Shown: in pieces, positions 40,186-52,089 of the stretch | Layout: the number at the start of each line of letters is the position of its first letter | Position numbering within the stretch: the stretch's first letter is position 1 | Assembly: GCF_005222955.1 (NCBI RefSeq) | Contig: NZ_LWUA01000112.1 | Coordinates: forward strand, 25,809 to 89,808 | Length of the DNA: 64,000 bases | DNA from: Blastococcus sp. CCUG 61487 | GTDB taxonomy: Bacteria; Actinomycetota; Actinomycetes; Mycobacteriales; Geodermatophilaceae | Direction of reading: 5' to 3' | Notes under the pieces: generated by a model | Told to the model about the DNA's origin: nothing | The model's database searches: none | What the model saw: only the letters and a program-made list of their open reading frames with translations | Translations under genes and position numbers: made by a program

Positions 40186-40625
40186 CGACCACCTCGCGGA
40201 CGCCACACGACCAGCGCCGCGCTCGGCCGCCGCAGCGGCGCCAGGTCCGTGCGGTACGCGGGTGGGACCGCGGCCTCGGCGGCCATCCGGCGGTGCTCGC
40301 TGCGCTCGAGCTCGTCGAGCAGTTCGTGCACCCGCGCCTGCAGCGCCTCCACCTGCGACTCGAGCTCGATGATCCGCTTGATGCCGGCGAGGTTGACGCC
40401 GTCCTCCTGCGAGAGCCGCTGCACCTCGCGGAGCAGCGCGACGTCGCGCGGGCTGTAGCGGCGCCCGCCGCCGGGGGTCCGGCCCGGGCTCACCAGCCCG
40501 AGCCGGTCGTACTGCCGCAGGGTCTGCGCGTGCATCCCGGCGAGCTCGGCCGCCACGGAGATCACGAAGACGGGGGCGTCCTCGGCCACCTGGCGGGCGG
40601 CTCCGGGATCGACGGCGCCGGTCAT
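40182..40625 (-). CDS. hspR: Heat-shock repressor HspR
   Basis: 147 residues, MerR-type [50 protein letters not shown] is the HspR pattern. A coiled coil follows ([22 protein letters not shown]). HspR represses dnaK and clpB through HAIR elements, with DnaK as co-repressor. Matching sites lie upstream of both genes in this window. ATG 40625 overlaps the dnaJ stop (ATGA). Confidence 0.93.
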   Translation of the reverse strand: MTGAVDPGAARQVAEDAPVFVISVAAELAGMHAQTLRQYDRLGLVSPGRTPGGGRRYSPRDVALLREVQRLSQEDGVNLAGIKRIIELESQVEALQARVHELLDELERSEHRRMAAEAAVPPAYRTDLAPLRRPSAALVVWRPRGGR

Positions 40626-41836
40626 GTCTCACCTCCGGGTCGGATCGCCGCGGTGATCTGCGGGCGTGGGTCCTCGTCCATCTCCTCGGCCAGGTTCTCG
40701 ATGACCTTGCGCTGGGCCGGCGTGAGCCGCACCGGGACGGCGACCTCGAGGGTGACCAGCAGGTCGCCCTTGCGTCCCTTGCCCGGCACGCCGCGCCCGC
40801 GCACGCGGAGCGTCCGGCCGCTCGCCGTACCGGGCGGCACCTTGAGCGACACGGTGCCGTCCAGCGTGGGCACCGTGACGGTCGTGCCGAGTGCCGCCTC
40901 GGCGAACGAGATCGGCACGGTGAGCGTCAGGTCGTCGTCCTTGCGGCCGAACAGCGGGTGCTCGGCGACGTGGACGACGACGAACAGGTCACCCGCCGGG
41001 CCGCCGCGGCGCCCGGGCGCGCCCTTGCCGGCCAGCCGGATGCGCTGGCCGTCCTTGACGCCGGGCGGGATCCGGACGGTGATGGTCCTGGTCTGGCTGG
41101 TGATGCCGCTGCCCGAGCAGGTCGGGCAGGGGTCATCGATGACCGAACCGGTGCCGCGGCAGTTGCGGCACGGCTCGGAGAACGCGAACGCCCCCTGGCT
41201 GCGGCTGGTGACGCCGGCGCCCTGGCAGACCGGGCAGGTGTGCGGGCTGGTGCCCGGCTTCGCGCCGCTGCCCTTGCAGGTGGGACAGCTGCCCGGGCTC
41301 TGCATGCGCAGCGGCACGGTCACCCCGAGGACCGCCTCCTCGAAGGAGAGCGTCGCCTCGGTCTCGACGTCCTGACCCCGCGCCGGGCCGGACGCCGCCT
41401 GACTCCGGGCCCGCGGGCCGGCACCGCCGCCGAAGAGCCCGCCGAGGATGTCGCCGAGCCCGCCGGCGCCGCGGGGACCGGGACCGGCGGTACCGGTCCC
41501 GGCCGCCCCGCCGAAGAGGTCGCCGAAGTCGAAGGTCTGCCCACCACCGGGGAAGCCGCCGCCGCCCGGGAAGCCGGCGCGGGCGCCGGCGCCCCCGGCC
41601 CCGAACAGCCGGCGAGCCTCGTCGTACTCGCTCCGCCGCTTCGGGTCCGACAGCACGTCGTAGGCCTCGGAGACGTCCTTGAAGCGCGCCTCGGCCTGGG
41701 TGTTGCCCGGGTTCTTGTCCGGGTGCAGCTCCTGGGCCAGCTTGCGGTAGGCCTTCTTGATCGCGTTCGCGTCGGCGTCCTGGGAGACGCCCAACGCGGC
41801 GTAGTAGTCCTTCTCGATGAAGTCCCGGGTGCTCAT
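40622..41836 (-). CDS. dnaJ: Molecular chaperone DnaJ
   Basis: 404 residues. J domain 1-75 ([35 protein letters not shown]) with the HPD motif, Gly-rich region (about 90-150), zinc domain with four CxxC-type motifs ([32 protein letters not shown]), then the C-terminal substrate domains. It stimulates DnaK ATPase. DnaJ1 type, as expected from its place in the dnaK operon. 18 bp after grpE. Confidence 0.95.
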   Translation of the reverse strand: MSTRDFIEKDYYAALGVSQDADANAIKKAYRKLAQELHPDKNPGNTQAEARFKDVSEAYDVLSDPKRRSEYDEARRLFGAGGAGARAGFPGGGGFPGGGQTFDFGDLFGGAAGTGTAGPGPRGAGGLGDILGGLFGGGAGPRARSQAASGPARGQDVETEATLSFEEAVLGVTVPLRMQSPGSCPTCKGSGAKPGTSPHTCPVCQGAGVTSRSQGAFAFSEPCRNCRGTGSVIDDPCPTCSGSGITSQTRTITVRIPPGVKDGQRIRLAGKGAPGRRGGPAGDLFVVVHVAEHPLFGRKDDDLTLTVPISFAEAALGTTVTVPTLDGTVSLKVPPGTASGRTLRVRGRGVPGKGRKGDLLVTLEVAVPVRLTPAQRKVIENLAEEMDEDPRPQITAAIRPGGET

Positions 41837-41854
41837 CGGGCGCCTCCCTCCGGA

Positions 41855-42531
41855 TCAGTCGGACGCCGGAGCGCTCGGTTCGTCGGCGGCAGGGGCCGCC
41901 GGGGCCGGGTGCTCCGGATCGGTGACGGCGACCATCGCCGTCCGCAGCACGCGGTCGCCGCGGCGGAAACCCTGCCGCAGGACCGTCGTCGCCGTCGGCA
42001 CCGCCACCTCGGCCGAGGTGTCGTGCATGACGGCCTCGTGCACCTCCGGGTCGAACTCGTCACCGGCCTTGCCGAACGCCTCCACCCCCAGGCCGTCGAG
42101 CAGGCCCAGGATGCGGTCGGCCACCAGCTTGAACCCGCCGGTCAGCTCGTCGTGGTCCCGCGCGCGCTCGATGTCGTCGACGATCGGGAACAGCTGGGCG
42201 GCGAACCGCTCCGCCGCCTGGTCGACCATCAGTGCCCGGTCGCGGTCGACCCGACGCCGGTAGTTGGCGTACTCGGCCGTGACCCGCTGCAGGTCCTCGG
42301 TCCGCTCGGCCAGCTGCTGGGCGAGGTCTCCCCCTCCGGCGGCCGGCGCCACCGGGACCTCCGGCTGCTCCTCCACGGGCATCTGCTGCTCGCTCATCTG
42401 CTCCCCTGCGACGGTCGGGTGCGGCGGGGCGCCGGCCGGCTGCTCGCCGACCGGCGCCCGCACCTCACCGGTGCTCGGGTCGATGCGCCGCTTGTCGCGG
42501 ATCACGACCCGCGGCTGCTCCTCCCCCGGAT

Positions 42532-42535
<4 letters not shown>
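41855..42535 (-). CDS. grpE: Nucleotide exchange factor GrpE
   Basis: 226 residues. Long, disordered Pro/Glu/Gln-rich N-terminal tail (1-75), coiled-coil dimer helix ([24 protein letters not shown] region), then the beta domain with [16 protein letters not shown] and [20 protein letters not shown]. It releases ADP from DnaK. Its start overlaps the dnaK stop by 4 bp. The N-terminal tail is typical for actinobacteria. Confidence 0.94.
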
Positions 42536-44394
<1,859 letters not shown>

Positions 44395-44460
44395 GGGGAT
44401 GACCTCTCTTCCGTGTGCGAGGTTGGTGCAGGTCTGGAGGTGCAGCCGAGCCGACACCAT

Positions 44461-44481
44461 CTTGCGCCGAGTCCGCTCAAC
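44461..44481. promoter_or_regulatory. HAIR-like element of the dnaK operon
   Basis: CTTGCGC-N7-GCTCAAC against consensus CTTGAGT-N7-ACTCAAG: spacing exact, right arm identical to the clpB site. Located 67-87 bp upstream of the dnaK start. Confidence 0.65.
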
Positions 44482-44555
44482 TTTCCTGCCCACCCTAACG
44501 GCAGGATGCGCGGTCGTGTTCCCGGGTGCACGACGTCGTCGCCCCGCTGGGCTCG

Positions 44556-44619
44556 GAGCCACCGCGCAGCAGTGCAGCCGCGGCACACGCCGGCTCTGGC
44601 TGCCGCACGGCGGCTCCGG
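44556..44619 (+). repeat. 64-bp direct repeat, left copy (B)
   Basis: Aligns without gaps to 45709-45772 with 49 of 64 identical positions; both begin GAGCCACCG and end GCACGGCGGCTCCGG. It lies 69 bp before the AbiEi-like gene. Confidence 0.7.
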
Positions 44620-44688
44620 GTGCGCCGTCGTCCACAGGCGACGACGCCGACCCGGCCCCGGGGAGCCGATCCGGTCGAGACTTCCGCG

Positions 44689-45687
44689 GTGCACCCGCTC
44701 CTGCGCGCCGCCGCCGACCGCAGGCTCGGCGTCTTCACCGCGATCGACGCCCGCCGCGCCGGCTACGACCACGCGGAGATCCGCCGCCTCTGCACCTCCG
44801 GCCGCTGGACGCGGTTGCGCCGGGGGATCTACATCGCCGCCGACGACCTGGCGCGGGCCGCGGACCCGGCCGCCCGGCACCGGCTGGAGTGCCTCGCCGT
44901 CCTGCTGCACCTCGGGCGGCCGCGGGCCGCGCTGAGCCACGGCACTGCGGCGAGGATCCGCGACATCCCCGTTCCCCGTGCTCTCGGGCCGACCATCCGC
45001 CTCACCGACCCGGACCGGTGGCGTCGCGGGGACGACTTCCTGATGTCGCGGGCTCCGCTGCGGCCCGGCGAGGTCGTCACCCGCGGGCCGCTCCGGCTCA
45101 CCTCCGTGGCCCGGACGCTGGTCGACTGCGCCCGCGAGTGGCCGCTCGAGGACGCCGTGATCGCGATGGACGCGGCCCTCCTCGGGGAGCTGGTGTCCGT
45201 CGAGGAGCTGGTACAGGCGGCGGAGGCGGCCACCACCTGGCCCGGCGCCCGGAGCGCGGCGCGAGCCGTGGCACTGGCCGACGGGCGGGCCGAGTCGGTG
45301 CTGGAGACCCGGGGTCGGCTCCGCATCCTCGGCGCGGGGCTGCCCGCTCCTCAGCTGCAGGTGGAGATCTGGGCGGACGGCCGGATGGTCGCCGTCGTCG
45401 ACGCCTGGTTCGAGGACTCCGCCGTCGCCGTGGAATTCGACGGTCGGATCAAGAACACCGACCCCTGGCGCGGCCGCACGCCCGAGCGGGTTCTGTGGGA
45501 GGAGAAGCGCCGCGAGGACGCACTGCGAGCCCTCGACGTCCGGGTGGTGCGCGTCGCCGACGACGACCTCGGTTCCCGCTGTGCGGCGGTCGAGCAGCGG
45601 CTGGGACAGCTGGTGACGTCCCCGGGGCCGGCGACCCGGCGGTTCACCACCCGCCCGCGGGTGCGGGGCGTCCGGCGCAGCGGGTGA
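44689..45687 (+). CDS. AbiEi-like antitoxin-domain protein with nuclease-like C-terminus
   Basis: 332 residues. The N-terminus ([21 protein letters not shown] then [13 protein letters not shown]) is the winged-helix AbiEi antitoxin domain of type IV toxin-antitoxin systems. The C-terminus ([17 protein letters not shown], then [21 protein letters not shown]) resembles the DUF559/Vsr-like restriction-endonuclease fold. Such solitary proteins are frequent in Geodermatophilaceae-like genomes. No cognate AbiEii nucleotidyltransferase toxin is nearby. GTG 44689 begins the conserved domain. The gene is bracketed by 64-bp direct repeats, suggesting a mobile or exchangeable unit. Confidence 0.75.
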   Translation: MHPLLRAAADRRLGVFTAIDARRAGYDHAEIRRLCTSGRWTRLRRGIYIAADDLARAADPAARHRLECLAVLLHLGRPRAALSHGTAARIRDIPVPRALGPTIRLTDPDRWRRGDDFLMSRAPLRPGEVVTRGPLRLTSVARTLVDCAREWPLEDAVIAMDAALLGELVSVEELVQAAEAATTWPGARSAARAVALADGRAESVLETRGRLRILGAGLPAPQLQVEIWADGRMVAVVDAWFEDSAVAVEFDGRIKNTDPWRGRTPERVLWEEKRREDALRALDVRVVRVADDDLGSRCAAVEQRLGQLVTSPGPATRRFTTRPRVRGVRRSG

Positions 45688-45708
45688 CGGCGGACGGCGG
45701 CTGTGCGA

Positions 45709-45772
45709 GAGCCACCGTGCATCACCGGAGCCGCCGCGCACGGTGGCTTCGAGGCCCGCACGGCGGCTCCGG
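45709..45772 (+). repeat. 64-bp direct repeat, right copy (C)
   Basis: Partner of 44556-44619 in the same orientation. It also folds on itself: AGCCACCGTGC (45710-45720) pairs perfectly with GCACGGTGGCT (45738-45748). Confidence 0.7.
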
Positions 45773-45773
45773 T

Positions 45774-45808
45774 CGATCACGATCCGACCGGTGGCCGGAT
45801 CGTGATCG
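45774..45808 (+). terminator. Terminator after the AbiEi-like gene
   Basis: Perfect 13-bp arms CGATCACGATCCG (45774-45786) and CGGATCGTGATCG (45796-45808), 9-nt loop. Confidence 0.75.
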
Positions 45809-45998
45809 TCGAGCCCGAGTAGCCTTCGGGCGCGCCCGCTATCGTGCGATCCGTGCGAGCACGCCGTGCCCGCATGCGTTCCGCGCGCCGGTCCCCCGAC
45901 CGGCGCGGACGACGGCGCGTGCACCGAACAGAGCTTCGCCGTCGCCGTACGGCGCACGGGAGTCAACCGACGCCGGCAGGCGTGCGGGGGAGGAAAAC

Positions 45999-48296
45999 AT
46001 GACGGGCCCGCTGCAGATCGTCCTGGGGACGATCAGCGTCCTGTTCCTGATCGTCGCCTCGGTGATGGCCTACCGCGCGGTGCGGGCGATGGTGCGGATC
46101 ATCCGCACCGGCCAGCCCGACGGCACCCGGTGGGGACCGGTCAAGACCCGCCTGAAGACGACGGCCATCGAGTCGCTGGGTCACACCCGGATGCTCAAGT
46201 GGTCGAGCATCGGCGTCGCCCACTGGTTCGTCTTCGTGGGCTTCTACGGCCTGTTCCTCACCCTGGTCGAGGCCTTCGGCGAGGTCTGGAACCCGGAGTT
46301 CTCCCTGCCGCTCATCGGCGAGTGGGCGGTCTGGAACCTGTTCGCCGACATCATCGGCACCGGCACGATCCTCGGGATCATCTACCTGATCATCCGGCGT
46401 CAGCGCGACCACCCGCGGTCGCAGGGCCGCAAGAGCCGCTTCGCCGGCACCAACCAGGGCCGCGGCTACTTCGTCGAGGCGATCGTCCTCGGCGTCGGCA
46501 TCTGCATCCTGCTGATCCGCGCGCTGAAGGTCTCCTCCGACCTCACCGACGCCCCCGGCTGGTCGCACCCGATCTCCGGCCTGGTCGCCAACGTGCTGCC
46601 CGACAGCCCCGACCTGCTCACCGTGGTCGCGTTCGTCAAGATCGCCATCTCGCTGACCTGGCTCGTCGTCATCAGCCGGATCCTGAACATGGGTGTCGCC
46701 TGGCACCGGTTCAGCGCGTTCCTGAACATCTACGCCAAGCGCAACGCCGACGGCGCCCCCGCGCTCGGCCCGCTGCTGCCCATGACCAGCGGTGGCAAGC
46801 CGATCGACTTCGAGGACCCGGGCGAGGACGACATCTTCGGCCGCGGCAAGATCGAGGACTTCACCTGGAAGGGGATGCTGGACTTCACCACCTGCACCGA
46901 GTGCGGGCGGTGCCAGAGCCAGTGCCCGGCGTGGAACACGGGCAAGCCGCTCAGCCCGAAGATGGTGATCATGGACCTCCGCGATCACCTCTACGCGAAG
47001 GCTCCCTACCTCCTCGGCGAGAAGACGGCGTCGGAGACGGCGCCGGACTACGACGTCCTCAAGCCGAGCGACGAGCAGGTCTGGGCCAGCGGCTACGCCC
47101 GCATCGAGGGCACCAACGACGCCCAGGCGCACCGCCCCCTGGTCGGCACCCTCGAGGAGGGCGGGGTCATCGACCCCGACGTCCTGTGGTCCTGCACCAA
47201 CTGTGGCGCCTGCGTCGAGCAGTGCCCGGTGGACATCGAGCACATCGACCACATCGACGACATGCGCCGCTACCAGGTGCTCATCGAGTCGAACTTCCCG
47301 TCCGAGGCCGGCGTCATGCTGAACAACCTCGAGAAGCGCGGGAACCCGTGGGGCATGGGCGGCAGCGTCCGCACCGACTGGATCAAGGAGCTCGACTTCG
47401 AGGTCCGCATGGCCGACGGCCCGCTGCCCCACGAGGTCGAGTACCTGTTCTGGGTCGGCTGCGCCGGCGCCGTCGACGACCGGGCCAAGAAGGTCACCAA
47501 GGCCGTCGCGGAGCTGCTGCACACCGCGGGCGTCGAGTTCGCCGTCCTCGGCGACGGCGAGACCTGCTCCGGGGACCCGGCCCGGCGCCTCGGCAACGAG
47601 TTCGTGTTCCAGCAGCTGGCCATGGAGAACGTCGAGACCCTCAACGGCGTCTTCGAGGGCCGGGTGCCCGGCACCCGCAAGATCGTGGCCACCTGCCCGC
47701 ACTGCTTCAACTCGCTGGGCAAGGAGTACCCGCAGGTGGGCGGCGAGTACGAGGTCATCCACCACACCCAGCTGCTCGGTCAGCTGATCGAGGAGGGCCG
47801 GCTCACCCCCGTCACCCCGATCGACCGCAAGGTGACCTACCACGACCCGTGCTTCCTGGGCCGGCACAACAAGGTCTACACGCCCCCGCGGGAGATCCTC
47901 GAGTCCGTCCAGGGCCTGTCCACGCAGGAGATGCACCGCTGCAAGGACCGCGGCTTCTGCTGCGGCGCAGGCGGTGCCCGCATGTGGATGGAGGAGAAGA
48001 TCGGCAAGCGGATCAACGTCGAGCGCACCGAGGAGGCGCTCGAGCTCGATCCCGACGTCATCTCCACCGCGTGCCCGTTCTGCATCACGATGCTCTCCGA
48101 CGCGCTCACCGCCAAGAAGCAGAACGGCGAGGCCGCCGAGCACGTCGAGGTCCTCGACGTCAGCCAGATCCTGCTGCGCTCGATGCAGCCGGTGGCGGCG
48201 GGCGCGCAGGGCGCGAGCCAGGGTGCCGACGTCGGCACCAAGGCCGACGACGTCGTCGGCCTGGACTCCGCCGCGACGGAGCACGACCCCACCTGA
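45999..48296 (+). CDS. Fused membrane iron-sulfur (heterodisulfide-reductase-like) reductase
   Basis: 765 residues. N-terminal 240 residues hold five or six helices of the nitrate-reductase-gamma type with several His ([24 protein letters not shown]) as possible heme b ligands. Two 4Fe-4S motifs follow: [12 protein letters not shown] and [12 protein letters not shown]. The C-terminal half has two CCG domains ([26 protein letters not shown], then [20 protein letters not shown]). The layout matches mycobacterial Rv0338c-type reductases, thought to pass electrons between the quinone pool and a dehydrogenase or thiol. ATG 45999 has GGGGGAGGAAA upstream. The last 60 residues are low-complexity. 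Confidence 0.86.
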   Translation: MTGPLQIVLGTISVLFLIVASVMAYRAVRAMVRIIRTGQPDGTRWGPVKTRLKTTAIESLGHTRMLKWSSIGVAHWFVFVGFYGLFLTLVEAFGEVWNPEFSLPLIGEWAVWNLFADIIGTGTILGIIYLIIRRQRDHPRSQGRKSRFAGTNQGRGYFVEAIVLGVGICILLIRALKVSSDLTDAPGWSHPISGLVANVLPDSPDLLTVVAFVKIAISLTWLVVISRILNMGVAWHRFSAFLNIYAKRNADGAPALGPLLPMTSGGKPIDFEDPGEDDIFGRGKIEDFTWKGMLDFTTCTECGRCQSQCPAWNTGKPLSPKMVIMDLRDHLYAKAPYLLGEKTASETAPDYDVLKPSDEQVWASGYARIEGTNDAQAHRPLVGTLEEGGVIDPDVLWSCTNCGACVEQCPVDIEHIDHIDDMRRYQVLIESNFPSEAGVMLNNLEKRGNPWGMGGSVRTDWIKELDFEVRMADGPLPHEVEYLFWVGCAGAVDDRAKKVTKAVAELLHTAGVEFAVLGDGETCSGDPARRLGNEFVFQQLAMENVETLNGVFEGRVPGTRKIVATCPHCFNSLGKEYPQVGGEYEVIHHTQLLGQLIEEGRLTPVTPIDRKVTYHDPCFLGRHNKVYTPPREILESVQGLSTQEMHRCKDRGFCCGAGGARMWMEEKIGKRINVERTEEALELDPDVISTACPFCITMLSDALTAKKQNGEAAEHVEVLDVSQILLRSMQPVAAGAQGASQGADVGTKADDVVGLDSAATEHDPT

Positions 48297-48304
48297 CGAA
48301 CCAC

Positions 48305-48349
48305 GACGGCGGCGCCCGTTCCCCGGCCCGGGGGACGGGCGCCGTCGTC
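48305..48349 (+). terminator. Terminator after the iron-sulfur reductase
   Basis: Arms GACGGCGGCGCCCGT (48305-48319) and ACGGGCGCCGTCGTC (48335-48349), 15 bp with one mismatch; the loop is also GC-palindromic. It ends only 26 bp before the next start codon. Confidence 0.75.
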
Positions 48350-48375
48350 GTCCCGGGATGGGGGACCATTCCTGG

Positions 48376-49692
48376 GTGACCCGCACCGCCCCGGCGCCCG
48401 CTGCCCGCACCACCCGGCGCCCCCTGGTGCTCATCGCGATCGCGATCGTCCTCACCGCCCTCAACCTGCGGACGGCGATCACGAGCGTCGGTCCGGTGCT
48501 GGAGGAGATCGAGCAGGGCCTGGGCATCTCCAGCGGCCTGGCCGGGGTGATCACCACCATGCCGGTGCTGTGCTTCGCCCTGATCGGCTTCACCGCGCCG
48601 GCGCTGTCGGCGCGCTACCGGGACGCCCACGTGCTGGCCGGGGCGCTGCTGGCCATGGCCGCGGGGTTGGCCCTGCGCAGCGCCGCGGCCGGCTTCCCGC
48701 TGTTCCTCGCCGGCACCGCGCTGGCGATGGTCGGCGGCGCGCTGGGCAACGTGCTCCTCCCCAGCCTGGTCAAGCGCTACTTCCCGACCCGGACCGGTGC
48801 CCTCGTGGGCGCCTACAGCACCGCGATGGGGCTGGGTGGCGCGCTGGCCGCGGTCGGGTCGCAGCCCCTCGCCGAGGCGACCGGGAGCTGGCGCTGGGCG
48901 CTGGTGGTGTGGGCGGTCCCGGCGGTCGTGGCCGCCGCGGTCTGGCTGTCGCTGCCCACGTCGTCGGGCGCGTCGCGACAGAGCCACACCGCCGTCCGCA
49001 TGCGCTCGCTCGTGCACAGCCCGACGGCGATCGCGCTCGCCCTCTTCTTCGGCGCGCAGGCGCTGCAGGCCTACGTCGTCATCGGCTGGTCGGCCCAGTA
49101 CCTGCGCGACTCGGGGCTGTCCGCGGCGACGGCGGGTCTCCTGCTCGGGCTGAACTCCCTGGTGGGGCTGCCGCTGAGCGCGGTGATCCCGTCGCTCACC
49201 GTGCGCCCCCGGCTGCAGCGGCCCCTGCTGCTCACCTTCGTGGCGAGCTACGTCGTCGGGTGGTGCGGCCTCTGGCAGGCGCCGACCACCGCGCCCTGGC
49301 TGTGGATGACCCTGATCGCCGTCGGCATGGGCACCTTCTCGATGGTGCTCGCCCTCATCGGGCTGCGGGCGCGGACGCCGGAGACCGTCGCCGCGCTGTC
49401 GACGACGACCCAGTCGTTCGGGTACGTGATCGCCGGCGCCGGCCCCCTGCTGGTGGGCGTGCTGCGCGGGATCACCGGCGGCTACACCGGCATGTTCGTG
49501 GTCGTGCTCACCGCCGTCGGCGTGCTCGCCGTCGCCGGGTGGATTGCGACCCGGCAGGTCTACGTCGACGACGAGGTGGACCGGTCCGTCCCGGGCTGGT
49601 CACCGGCGAGCCGGCGCGACGACGTCGTCGATCCGGCGGGCGCCGAGCCGCCCGTCGTCGTCAGGACGGACGCCGCGTCTCCGCGCGGGTGA
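48376..49692 (+). CDS. CynX/NimT-family MFS transporter
   Basis: 438 residues, 12 helices. The start [21 protein letters not shown] and later [16 protein letters not shown] match the cyanate/2-nitroimidazole (CynX/NimT) MFS group. Substrate unknown. GTG 48376 is preferred; ATG 48358 is an alternative only 9 bp past the preceding terminator. The C-terminal tail is hydrophilic. The final 32 bp overlap dcd on the opposite strand. Confidence 0.8.
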   Translation: MTRTAPAPAARTTRRPLVLIAIAIVLTALNLRTAITSVGPVLEEIEQGLGISSGLAGVITTMPVLCFALIGFTAPALSARYRDAHVLAGALLAMAAGLALRSAAAGFPLFLAGTALAMVGGALGNVLLPSLVKRYFPTRTGALVGAYSTAMGLGGALAAVGSQPLAEATGSWRWALVVWAVPAVVAAAVWLSLPTSSGASRQSHTAVRMRSLVHSPTAIALALFFGAQALQAYVVIGWSAQYLRDSGLSAATAGLLLGLNSLVGLPLSAVIPSLTVRPRLQRPLLLTFVASYVVGWCGLWQAPTTAPWLWMTLIAVGMGTFSMVLALIGLRARTPETVAALSTTTQSFGYVIAGAGPLLVGVLRGITGGYTGMFVVVLTAVGVLAVAGWIATRQVYVDDEVDRSVPGWSPASRRDDVVDPAGAEPPVVVRTDAASPRG

Positions 49693-50248
49693 AGTTGCGG
49701 TACGCCCGCGACGGCGTCGGCCCGCGCTGGTCCTGGTAGCGGGAGCCGTAGATCGCCGACCCGTACGGGTGCTCCGCCGGGCTGGTCAGCCGGAACATGC
49801 ACAGCTGGCCGATCTTCATGCCCGGCCACAGCGTGATCGGCAGGTTGGCCACGTTGGACAGCTCGAGGGTGATGTGCCCCGAGAAGCCGGGGTCGACGAA
49901 GCCCGCCGTCGAGTGGGTGAGCAGGCCCAGCCGGCCCAGTGAGCTCTTGCCCTCCAGGCGGGCGGCCAGGTCGTCGGGGAGACTGATGACCTCGAGCGTG
50001 GAGCCGAGCACGAACTCGCCCGGGTGCAGCACGAACGGCTCGTCGCCCTCGGGCTCGACGGGGGTGGTGAGGTCGTCCTGCTGCTTCGCGGGGTCGATGT
50101 GGGTGTACCGCGAGTTGTTGAAGACCCGGAAGTACCGATCGAGGCGGACATCGATGCTCGACGGCTGCACCAGACCGGGGTCGTAGGGATCGATGCCGAG
50201 GCGTCCCTCGGCGATCGCGGCCGTGATGTCGCGGTCGCTCAGCAGCAT
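49661..50248 (-). CDS. dcd: dCTP deaminase
   Basis: 195 residues. Family motifs [48 protein letters not shown] with the catalytic Ser-Arg and Glu, and [14 protein letters not shown]. It makes dUTP from dCTP for thymidylate synthesis; actinobacterial members may also cleave dUTP to dUMP. ATG 50248 has a TAGACT box 7 nt upstream (50256-50261) and no Shine-Dalgarno, so is probably leaderless. Confidence 0.93.
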   Translation of the reverse strand: MLLSDRDITAAIAEGRLGIDPYDPGLVQPSSIDVRLDRYFRVFNNSRYTHIDPAKQQDDLTTPVEPEGDEPFVLHPGEFVLGSTLEVISLPDDLAARLEGKSSLGRLGLLTHSTAGFVDPGFSGHITLELSNVANLPITLWPGMKIGQLCMFRLTSPAEHPYGSAIYGSRYQDQRGPTPSRAYRNFTRAETRRPS

Positions 50249-50370
50249 GGCGCGGAGTCTAGGGAACCGGTTCCGGCACTCCGGCGGGTGAATCCGCGTC
50301 CCCGCCCCTCAAGCACCGCCCGGATCACGTCGTTGGGAGGTCTGCGGGCGGCTCGTCCCCGTCGCCATCC

Positions 50371-50431
50371 CCCCGAGCCCCGCGCCCCCGAGCCCCGCGC
50401 CCCGTCCGACTTCCCCGTGCGGACGGGGCGC
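50371..50431. repeat. Perfect 15-bp tandem repeat followed by a 12-bp stem hairpin
   Basis: CCCCGAGCCCCGCGC occurs twice in tandem (50371-50400). GCGCCCCGTCCG (50397-50408) pairs with CGGACGGGGCGC (50420-50431). It lies in the 257-bp gap between divergent dcd and the PAS gene; possibly a leader structure of the chemoreceptor pair. The rest of the gap shows nothing else. Confidence 0.6.
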
Positions 50432-50505
50432 GGTGTCCTGCGTCACCTCCCGTTGCGGTCCGCGGCTGCCGATGACCTCCGGAGAGGATCCGGCAGGGGA
50501 GGAAC

Positions 50506-51081
50506 GTGCTCGACACCAGGCCCGCGCCCGCGGTACGCGGCGCTCACCGCTCCATCCGGCCGACGGGCGTGGAGCGCACCTTCGGCCGCGACGAGCTGAT
50601 CGTGTCCAAGACCGACCTCCGCGGCGTGATCACCTACGCCAACGACGTGTTCCTGCGGGTCAGCGGCTACGCCATGGCCGAGATCATCGGCCAGCCGCAC
50701 AACCTCATCCGCCATCCCGACATGCCGCGCGCCGTCTTCCAGCTGCTGTGGGACACCCTCGCCGCGCGCCGGGAGCTGTTCGCGTACGTGAACAACCTGG
50801 CGGCCGACGGCAGCCACTACTGGGTGCTCGCCCACATGACGCCGTCCTTCGGCCCCGACGGCTCGGTCACCGGCTACCACTCCAGCCGCCGCAAGCCTTC
50901 ACCGCGCGCCGTCGACGCGATCCGTCCGCTCTACGAGCGGCTGCTCGCCGAGGAGCGCCGCCACCCGACCGCCCGCGCCGCCGTCGCCGCGTCGTCCCAG
51001 CTGCTGACCGAGCTCGTCGACGAGCACGGCGGCTCCTACGACGAGCTCGTCTGGTCGGTCATCAACACCGAGGAGCGCTGA
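50506..51081 (+). CDS. Stand-alone Aer-type PAS sensor protein
   Basis: 191 residues. PAS domain about 30-135: [57 protein letters not shown], the pattern of Aer-like redox/oxygen-sensing PAS domains. The C-terminal 55 residues are helical. There is no membrane segment and no output domain: the signalling part is the next gene, starting 1 bp after the stop. GTG 50506 has GGGGAGGAA upstream. The cofactor (FAD or heme) cannot be decided. Confidence 0.82.
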   Translation: MLDTRPAPAVRGAHRSIRPTGVERTFGRDELIVSKTDLRGVITYANDVFLRVSGYAMAEIIGQPHNLIRHPDMPRAVFQLLWDTLAARRELFAYVNNLAADGSHYWVLAHMTPSFGPDGSVTGYHSSRRKPSPRAVDAIRPLYERLLAEERRHPTARAAVAASSQLLTELVDEHGGSYDELVWSVINTEER

Positions 51082-51082
51082 G

Positions 51083-52039
51083 ATGGCCATCCTGGGCAAG
51101 CGCACCAGCGGCCGCACCGACGCCGACGAGCTCGCGATCTACCGGGCGTTCGTCCGCCAGCTGACCGAGACCTGCGAGGCGGCCGCCCGCGGCGATCTCG
51201 AGGCCCGCAGCCGGCCCTCGCCCGAGATCGAGGGGATGGCCGAGCTGCACGCCCTCCACCACGCGCTCAACCGCGTGCTCGACGTCTCCGACGCCTTCGT
51301 CCGGGAGTCCTCGGCCGCGCTGGCCTCGGCCGCCGAGGGGCGGTTCCACCGCCGGCTGCTCGAGGGCGGGCTGCTGGGTGCGTTCCGCAAGAGCGCCAGC
51401 GACATCAACGACGCGCGCGACGCCATGCAGGCGACGGCCGGACGGGTCACCGAGGCGCAGACCTCCCGGCTGCAGCTGGCCGACGAGTTCGAGTCGGTCG
51501 TCCTGGCGATGTCCGAGCAGGTGGCGACGGCGTCCACCGAGATGAGCGCGTCCGCCGCGGGCCTCACCAGCGCGGCCGGAGCCGCGACGACCGAGGTCGG
51601 CACCGCCCAGGAGACGATCTCGTCGCTGACGCAGTCCTCGGCGGAGATCAAGGACATCATCGCGATGATCGACGCCATCGCCGCCCAGACCCGGCTGCTG
51701 GCGCTCAACGCGACGATCGAGGCCGCCCGGGCCGGTGAAGCCGGCAAGGGGTTCGCCGTCGTGGCGTCGGAGGTCAAGGACCTGGCCGACCAGACCGGCC
51801 GCGCGACCGAGCGCGTCACCGCGCAGGTCGAGCAGATCCGCGAGGCCTCCGAGGCCGTCGCCGCCGGCATGAGCACGGTCGGGACGACGGTCGGCGAGAT
51901 GAACGGCCTGGTCGACGGGATCGCGACGGCTGTCGACGGCTCCTCCGACGTGGACGGCACCGCGCCGATGGGCCTGTCCCAGATGGCCGAACGGCTGCGG
52001 ACCGAGGCGATCGCCTTCCTGGAGCAGATGCGCCGCTGA
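51083..52039 (+). CDS. Soluble methyl-accepting chemotaxis receptor
   Basis: 318 residues, no membrane helix. Residues 10-130 contain two HAMP-like helical repeats ([12 protein letters not shown] and [14 protein letters not shown], each followed by a helix rich in Asn/Asp/Ala). Residues about 140-310 are a short MCP signalling hairpin whose tip, [26 protein letters not shown], holds the CheA/CheW-binding core. With the PAS protein it forms a split version of an Aer2-type receptor. No che genes are in the window. Confidence 0.85.
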   Translation: MAILGKRTSGRTDADELAIYRAFVRQLTETCEAAARGDLEARSRPSPEIEGMAELHALHHALNRVLDVSDAFVRESSAALASAAEGRFHRRLLEGGLLGAFRKSASDINDARDAMQATAGRVTEAQTSRLQLADEFESVVLAMSEQVATASTEMSASAAGLTSAAGAATTEVGTAQETISSLTQSSAEIKDIIAMIDAIAAQTRLLALNATIEAARAGEAGKGFAVVASEVKDLADQTGRATERVTAQVEQIREASEAVAAGMSTVGTTVGEMNGLVDGIATAVDGSSDVDGTAPMGLSQMAERLRTEAIAFLEQMRR

Positions 52040-52089
52040 CCCGCCGGCGTTCTCATCCCCGTGTCATCCGGCACCTCTAGCGTGACCGG

